Positions 6,274 to 9,294 of a stretch of 9,294 nucleotides of DNA are shown here, piece after piece. The notes beneath the pieces are model-generated. The model did not search any database and had not been told where the DNA came from. It saw only the letters and a program-made list of their open reading frames with translations. The translations under genes were made by a program, and so were the position numbers. Each line of letters opens with the position of its first letter. The first letter of the stretch is position 1. Source of the DNA: Deltaproteobacteria bacterium (lineage in GTDB: Bacteria; Desulfobacterota; Binatia; DP-6); the NCBI GenBank assembly GCA_005879205.1, contig VBLD01000060.1, positions 2,971 to 12,264 of the forward strand, written 5' to 3'.

Positions 6274-6280
6274 ATCCCCC

Positions 6281-6679
6281 ATTTCGTCCACGATTTTCGT
6301 CGGCAACCTGTCCTTCGACACCACCGAAGAAGAGCTCCACGCCGTACTCGCCGAGATCGACCCCGGCGTACGGGTGCGGCTCGGGAAAGACCGCATGACG
6401 GGCCGGCCGCGGGGCTTCGCGTTCGCCGAGTTCAGCGATGCGACGCGCGCGGCCGATGCGATCCGTCGCTTCGACGCCTTCGAGCTGCGTGGGCGGCGCT
6501 TGCGCGTCAACGATGCCGACGACAAGCCGCCGGCGCGCGCGCCGCGTCCGTTCGTGCCGCAGGCGGCGGCCCCGGCTCCCTTCGTCACGGAGAGCTTCGA
6601 GGAGCCGAACTACCGGGCCTTCAACCGCAAGGGCGGGAGTCGCCGGGGGCTGCGCGCCAAGAAGCGCAGCCTGCGCTAG
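6281..6679 (+). CDS. RRM-domain RNA-binding protein with ATT start codon
   Basis: Single-RRM bacterial RNA-binding protein of the cyanobacterial Rbp / glycine-rich type, 132 aa if it starts at ATT 6281. The domain occupies residues 3-80: RNP2 is IFVGNL (5-10), followed by SFDTTEEELHAVL, and RNP1 is RGFAFAEF (44-51) with its aromatic RNA-stacking positions. After a Pro/Ala linker (82-101) the tail is strongly basic (RKGGSRRGLRAKKRSLR), likely adding RNA affinity. Start choice: the ideal Shine-Dalgarno places initiation at ATT, giving MSSTIFVGNL, the usual distance between start and RNP2. The nearest canonical in-frame codon, TTG 6248, would add 11 atypical residues (IALDPRRRSP) and span the Shine-Dalgarno. 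A sequencing error in an ATG is possible. It precedes the desaturase by 43 bases. Its RNA targets are unknown; relatives are often cold-induced. Confidence 0.88.
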   Translation: MSSTIFVGNLSFDTTEEELHAVLAEIDPGVRVRLGKDRMTGRPRGFAFAEFSDATRAADAIRRFDAFELRGRRLRVNDADDKPPARAPRPFVPQAAAPAPFVTESFEEPNYRAFNRKGGSRRGLRAKKRSLR

Positions 6680-6722
6680 CAGCGGGACACCGGATACTCG
6701 AGGCGGAGAGGCGGAGGGGGAC

Positions 6723-7475
6723 GTGGCGATTCTCGCGCTGTTCGTGGGTCACTGGGTACTCGAAGGGTTCTTCCAGTCGAGCTTCCATCACCGTTACGCG
6801 TCGCACCGGATGTTCACCATGAGCCGGCGAGCGGAGCGGATGTTTCATTTCTTCACCTACCTCGCGCAGGGCTCGTCGTACCTCTCGCCGCGGGCCTACG
6901 CGATCCTCCACCGCGAGCACCACGCGTACAGCGACACGGCGCGCGACCCGCACGCTCCCGGCTTCTTCTCGAACGTGCTCGCGATGATGTGGGCCACGTC
7001 GGAACGCTACAGCGCCCACGTCGTGGGCACTTCGTCGCCCGAGGCGCGCTTCCTCGGCGGATATCCCGAGTGGCCGGCACTCGACCGTCTCGGTTCCTCG
7101 TGGATGAGCCGCGTCGCCTGGGGGACGGCGTACGGGCTCCTCTACCTCTGGCTCGCCACCGCATGGTGGCAGTTCCTGCTGCTGCCCATCCACTGGCTGA
7201 TGGGTCCGGTGCACGGCGCCATCGTCAACTGGTGCGGTCACCGCTACGGCTACCGGAACTTCCAGACAGCCGACGCCTCGCGCAACTCGCTGCCGTTCGA
7301 CATCCTGACGCTCGGCGAGCTCTTCCAGAACAACCACCATCATGCCGCGGGGCGGCCCGATTTCGCCTCCCGGCGCTTCGAATGGGACCCGACGCACACG
7401 GTCCTCCGACTCCTCGCTCGCGCGGGAGTCATCCGGTGGCGGGCCGACGTCCCGGCGGTCGCCGCCGCGGCCTAG
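6723..7475 (+). CDS. acyl-CoA/fatty-acid desaturase (membrane di-iron)
   Basis: Integral-membrane non-haem di-iron desaturase that inserts a cis double bond into a fatty acyl chain, increasing membrane fluidity. With GTG 6723 (GGAGG at 6713-6717) it is 250 aa, a short form that I recognise as complete from similar bacterial proteins starting close to the first His box. His boxes: HRYASH (23-28), HREHH (63-67) and QNNHHH (202-207); His164 and His173 in GPVHGAIVNWCGHRYG supply further iron ligands as in stearoyl-CoA desaturases. A long hydrophobic stretch at 133-170 (LLYLWLATAWWQFLLLPIHWLMG) forms the main membrane hairpin, and the N-terminal helix is short. The electron donor is not encoded here. 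It lies 43 bases after the RRM gene on the same strand and is probably co-transcribed. Substrate regiochemistry (delta-9 likely) is inferred from family only. Confidence 0.93.
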   Translation: MAILALFVGHWVLEGFFQSSFHHRYASHRMFTMSRRAERMFHFFTYLAQGSSYLSPRAYAILHREHHAYSDTARDPHAPGFFSNVLAMMWATSERYSAHVVGTSSPEARFLGGYPEWPALDRLGSSWMSRVAWGTAYGLLYLWLATAWWQFLLLPIHWLMGPVHGAIVNWCGHRYGYRNFQTADASRNSLPFDILTLGELFQNNHHHAAGRPDFASRRFEWDPTHTVLRLLARAGVIRWRADVPAVAAAA

Positions 7476-7525
7476 CCCTGCCGCCTTCCGCTAGGCGCTG
7501 ATCGCGTTCCTGCGGGCGCTCTAGT

Positions 7526-7541
7526 CGCGCGCATCCGCGCG
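7526..7541. terminator. GC hairpin between convergent desaturase and aminotransferase
   Basis: CGCGCG (7526-7531) and CGCGCG (7536-7541) form a 6-bp stem with a CATC loop inside the 70-base convergent spacer, immediately before the aminotransferase stop (7546). No T-tract is present on either strand. Confidence 0.35.
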
Positions 7542-7545
7542 CCGC

Positions 7546-8649
7546 TCAGCCGCGTCGCGCGAGTGTCGCCACGACCTCGGCCAGACGCTGGACGCCGTCG
7601 CCGATCTCCTCCGGCGTGAGCGCGCAGAAGGGCAGCCGTAAGAACCGGTCGCCGTCGGCCGGCTCCGGGAAGAAGCCGCGCCCGTCGGTCAGATTGAGCT
7701 TCGCCGCGGCAGCGCGGGCACGGAGGTCCTCGGCTCGCACTCCGGCCGAGAGCGTGAGCGAGAGGAAGAAGCCGCCGTCCGGCTCGATCCACGCCGCGTC
7801 GGGAAGGCACCGGCGCATCGCGGCGCACGCCGCCTCGAGTCGCGGGCGGTAGAGCGTCCGCAGCCGCTCGAGCTGGGGCTCGAGCAGGCCGCGGTGGCAG
7901 AACTCGTAGACCGCCGCCTCGCCGAGGAGGTTGGGCGTGATGTAGGTGTCCTCCGCGGCCTTGGCGAGCCGCGCGACGAGTCGCGCGTCGCCGATCAGGT
8001 AGCCCACCCGGACGCCCGGGGAGATCTGCTTGGTGAAGGACGACATGTGCAGGGTGCGCGCCGGGATGAGCTCGTGCAGCGACCGGACCTCGGCGCCCCG
8101 GTAGCGCAACGGACGATACGGGGCGTCCTCGAGGATCCAGAACCCGTGCTCCGCGGCGAGCTCCGCCACCCGGCGCCGGTTGGCGAGCGTCGCCGTCGCG
8201 CCCGACGGATTCTGGAAGTCCGGGATCGTGTAGAGGAGCCGGGGCCGCACCCGCCGGACCGCGGCCTCGAGCGCGTCCAGGTCGAGGCCCTCGCCGGTGA
8301 TCGGAACGCCGGCGACCCGCGCCCCGTGACGGCGGAGCAGCGTGAGCGTGCGGTCGTAGGTTGGAGACTCGACGAGCACCGAGTCGCCGCGCTCGAGCAA
8401 CGCCCAGCCGAGGAGATCGATGAACGGCAGGGAGCCGTTGCCGAGGAGCACCTGATCGACGGCCACCCCGTGGTGCGCCGCGACCCACTCGCGCAGCGGC
8501 AGGAAGCCCGCGCTCGGCCCGTACTGCAGGACCTGGACCCGACGCTCCCGCAGGACCGCCGTCACGCAGTCGGCCAGCTCCGGGGCGGGAAAGGCCTCGT
8601 CGGCCGGCACACCGCGCGTGAAGTTGATGGTGCGCTCGGAGGTGGTCAT
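7546..8649 (-). CDS. PLP-dependent class I/II aminotransferase (LysN/MocR-like fold)
   Basis: Fold-type I pyridoxal-phosphate aminotransferase, 367 aa, cytoplasmic, transferring an amino group between an amino acid and a 2-oxo acid. Visible motifs are YGPSAGFLPLREWVA (43-57), the substrate/cofactor loop TIPDFQNPSG (141-150, Asn147), Asp175 and Tyr178 in EDAPYRPLRY, the Schiff-base Lys207 in SSFTKQISPGVRVGYL, and the carboxylate-binding Arg338 in RFLRLPF. The YGPSxG and IPDFQNPSG signatures resemble the 2-aminoadipate aminotransferase (LysN) group and the catalytic half of MocR regulators, but there is no N-terminal GntR helix-turn-helix domain, so this is an enzyme. The N-terminus is short, the protein opening directly at INFTRGVPA. 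The ATG has AAGGA 8 bases upstream. The SDR gene lies upstream on the same strand, 66 bases away. Substrate is undetermined. Confidence 0.92.
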   Translation of the reverse strand: MTTSERTINFTRGVPADEAFPAPELADCVTAVLRERRVQVLQYGPSAGFLPLREWVAAHHGVAVDQVLLGNGSLPFIDLLGWALLERGDSVLVESPTYDRTLTLLRRHGARVAGVPITGEGLDLDALEAAVRRVRPRLLYTIPDFQNPSGATATLANRRRVAELAAEHGFWILEDAPYRPLRYRGAEVRSLHELIPARTLHMSSFTKQISPGVRVGYLIGDARLVARLAKAAEDTYITPNLLGEAAVYEFCHRGLLEPQLERLRTLYRPRLEAACAAMRRCLPDAAWIEPDGGFFLSLTLSAGVRAEDLRARAAAAKLNLTDGRGFFPEPADGDRFLRLPFCALTPEEIGDGVQRLAEVVATLARRG

Positions 8650-8694
8650 GCGGGAGATCCTTGTAGCTGGTCCCGCGCCGTGCTGCGAGCGGGG

Positions 8695-8710
8695 CTCGAC
8701 GGTCGTCGAG
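8695..8710. repeat. short inverted repeat between SDR and aminotransferase
   Basis: CTCGAC (8695-8700) and GTCGAG (8705-8710) make a perfect 6-bp stem with a GGTC loop five bases beyond the SDR stop. It could be a weak terminator or processing site between the two minus-strand genes; there is no T-run. Confidence 0.3.
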
Positions 8711-8715
8711 GCGGG

Positions 8716-9294
8716 TCAGTCGAGCGGCGTCACGTACGCCGCCGTGATCCCGCCGTCGACGAGGAACGTCGCACCGTTCACGAACGACGATTCGTCCGAG
8801 GCGAGGAAGAGCGCGGCGGCCGCGATCTCGCGGGCCTCGGCGAGCCGTCCCATCGGGATGTGGACCAGCCGCCGCTCGCGTGCCGCTGGATTCGCGAGCA
8901 GGGGGGCGAGCAGCGGGGTGTTCACCGGGCCCGGGCAGAGCGCGTTCGCCCGGATGCCGCGGCGGGCATACTCGACGGCGATCTCGCGGGTGAGCGCCAG
9001 CACGCCGCCCTTCGACGCCGTGTACGCGCTCTGCGACGTCGCCGAGCCCAGGACGGCGACGAACGACGCGGTGTTGACGATCGCGCCGCCCCCGGCGCGC
9101 AGCAGCGCGGGCACGCCGTACTTGCAGCCGAGGAAGACGCCCTTCAGGTTGACGGCGATCACGCGGTCGAAGACGGCCTCGTCGGTGTCGACCACCGAGC
9201 CGTCCGCGTCGGGGAAGATGCCGGCATTGTTGAAGAGCACGTGGAGGGCGCCGAAGCGCTCCTCGGCAAAGCGGATCATGGCGTCGACGCTGGC
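8716..9294 (-). CDS. short-chain dehydrogenase/reductase, 5' end beyond the window
   Basis: C-terminal 192 residues of a classical SDR, an NAD(P)-dependent oxidoreductase of alcohols or ketones (3-oxoacyl reductase-like). Numbered from the right edge, it shows the NNAG motif (22-25), VNLKGVF with Asn49, the catalytic Ser77 in NTASF, Tyr91 and Lys95 in SAYTASKGG, the RANALCPGPVNTP block (115-127) and the C-terminal SSFVNGATFLVDGG. The frame is open to the edge (ASVDAMIRFAEERFG), so the Met at 9279 is internal. About 60 residues with the TGxxxGIG nucleotide-binding loop are missing, so NAD versus NADP preference cannot be read. It is not a pseudogene as far as visible. Being directly upstream of the aminotransferase on the same strand, it may share its transcript. 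Confidence 0.92.
   Translation of the reverse strand, partial: ASVDAMIRFAEERFGALHVLFNNAGIFPDADGSVVDTDEAVFDRVIAVNLKGVFLGCKYGVPALLRAGGGAIVNTASFVAVLGSATSQSAYTASKGGVLALTREIAVEYARRGIRANALCPGPVNTPLLAPLLANPAARERRLVHIPMGRLAEAREIAAAALFLASDESSFVNGATFLVDGGITAAYVTPLD

Noticed and set aside
6248..6280. TTG 6248 as the start of the RRM protein
   Set aside because: No Shine-Dalgarno precedes it, the added residues are not RRM-like, and the strong Shine-Dalgarno lies within this stretch, pointing to ATT 6281.
6438..6722. Extension of the desaturase frame back into the RRM gene
   Set aside because: The extra residues are Arg/Ser-rich shadow of the RRM gene; GTG 6723 has its own GGAGG and matches the expected family N-terminus.

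Overview
The window is very G+C-rich (GC-dominated third codon positions), densely packed bacterial chromosome with ten protein genes, one of them cut by the right edge. A cleaved Sec signal peptide on a periplasmic FKBP isomerase, an RRM RNA-binding protein and an acyl-CoA-type desaturase point to a Gram-negative, high-GC lineage of the broad deltaproteobacterial or similar uncultured kind. That placement is an inference from gene content only. I see no tRNA, rRNA, CRISPR, transposase, integrase or phage gene.

Layout. Positions 1-179 are non-coding and hold two GC-rich inverted repeats. Positions 180-3297 (+ strand) carry thiolase, dodecin, FKBP-type prolyl isomerase and an EamA/DMT transporter, closely spaced. 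They converge on a minus-strand pair at 3317-5597: an aldehyde dehydrogenase transcribed first, then a TrmH/SpoU rRNA/tRNA methyltransferase that starts at the dehydrogenase stop. A GC hairpin sits between the two convergent stop codons. The dehydrogenase has a good sigma70-type promoter in the 5598-5803 divergent spacer. Rightward of that spacer come a small SH3-like protein, an RRM protein with an apparent ATT start, and a fatty-acid desaturase (5804-7475, + strand). These converge on a minus-strand aminotransferase and a partial short-chain dehydrogenase (7546-9294).

How the genes fit together. Thiolase, aldehyde dehydrogenase, desaturase and SDR are ordinary acyl/aldehyde/redox metabolism. 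The most interesting block is 5804-7475. There an RNA-binding protein with a non-canonical start, preceded by a short leader ORF ending on its Shine-Dalgarno, lies directly upstream of a membrane-lipid desaturase. A cold or membrane-fluidity response is a reasonable hypothesis but is not shown by the sequence.

Other points worth attention are a dodecin lacking both canonical flavin-contacting residues, and a TrmH gene whose conserved N-terminus extends upstream of every ATG/GTG/TTG codon. The window is otherwise conventional, and I do not see a clearly new multi-gene defence or mobile system.
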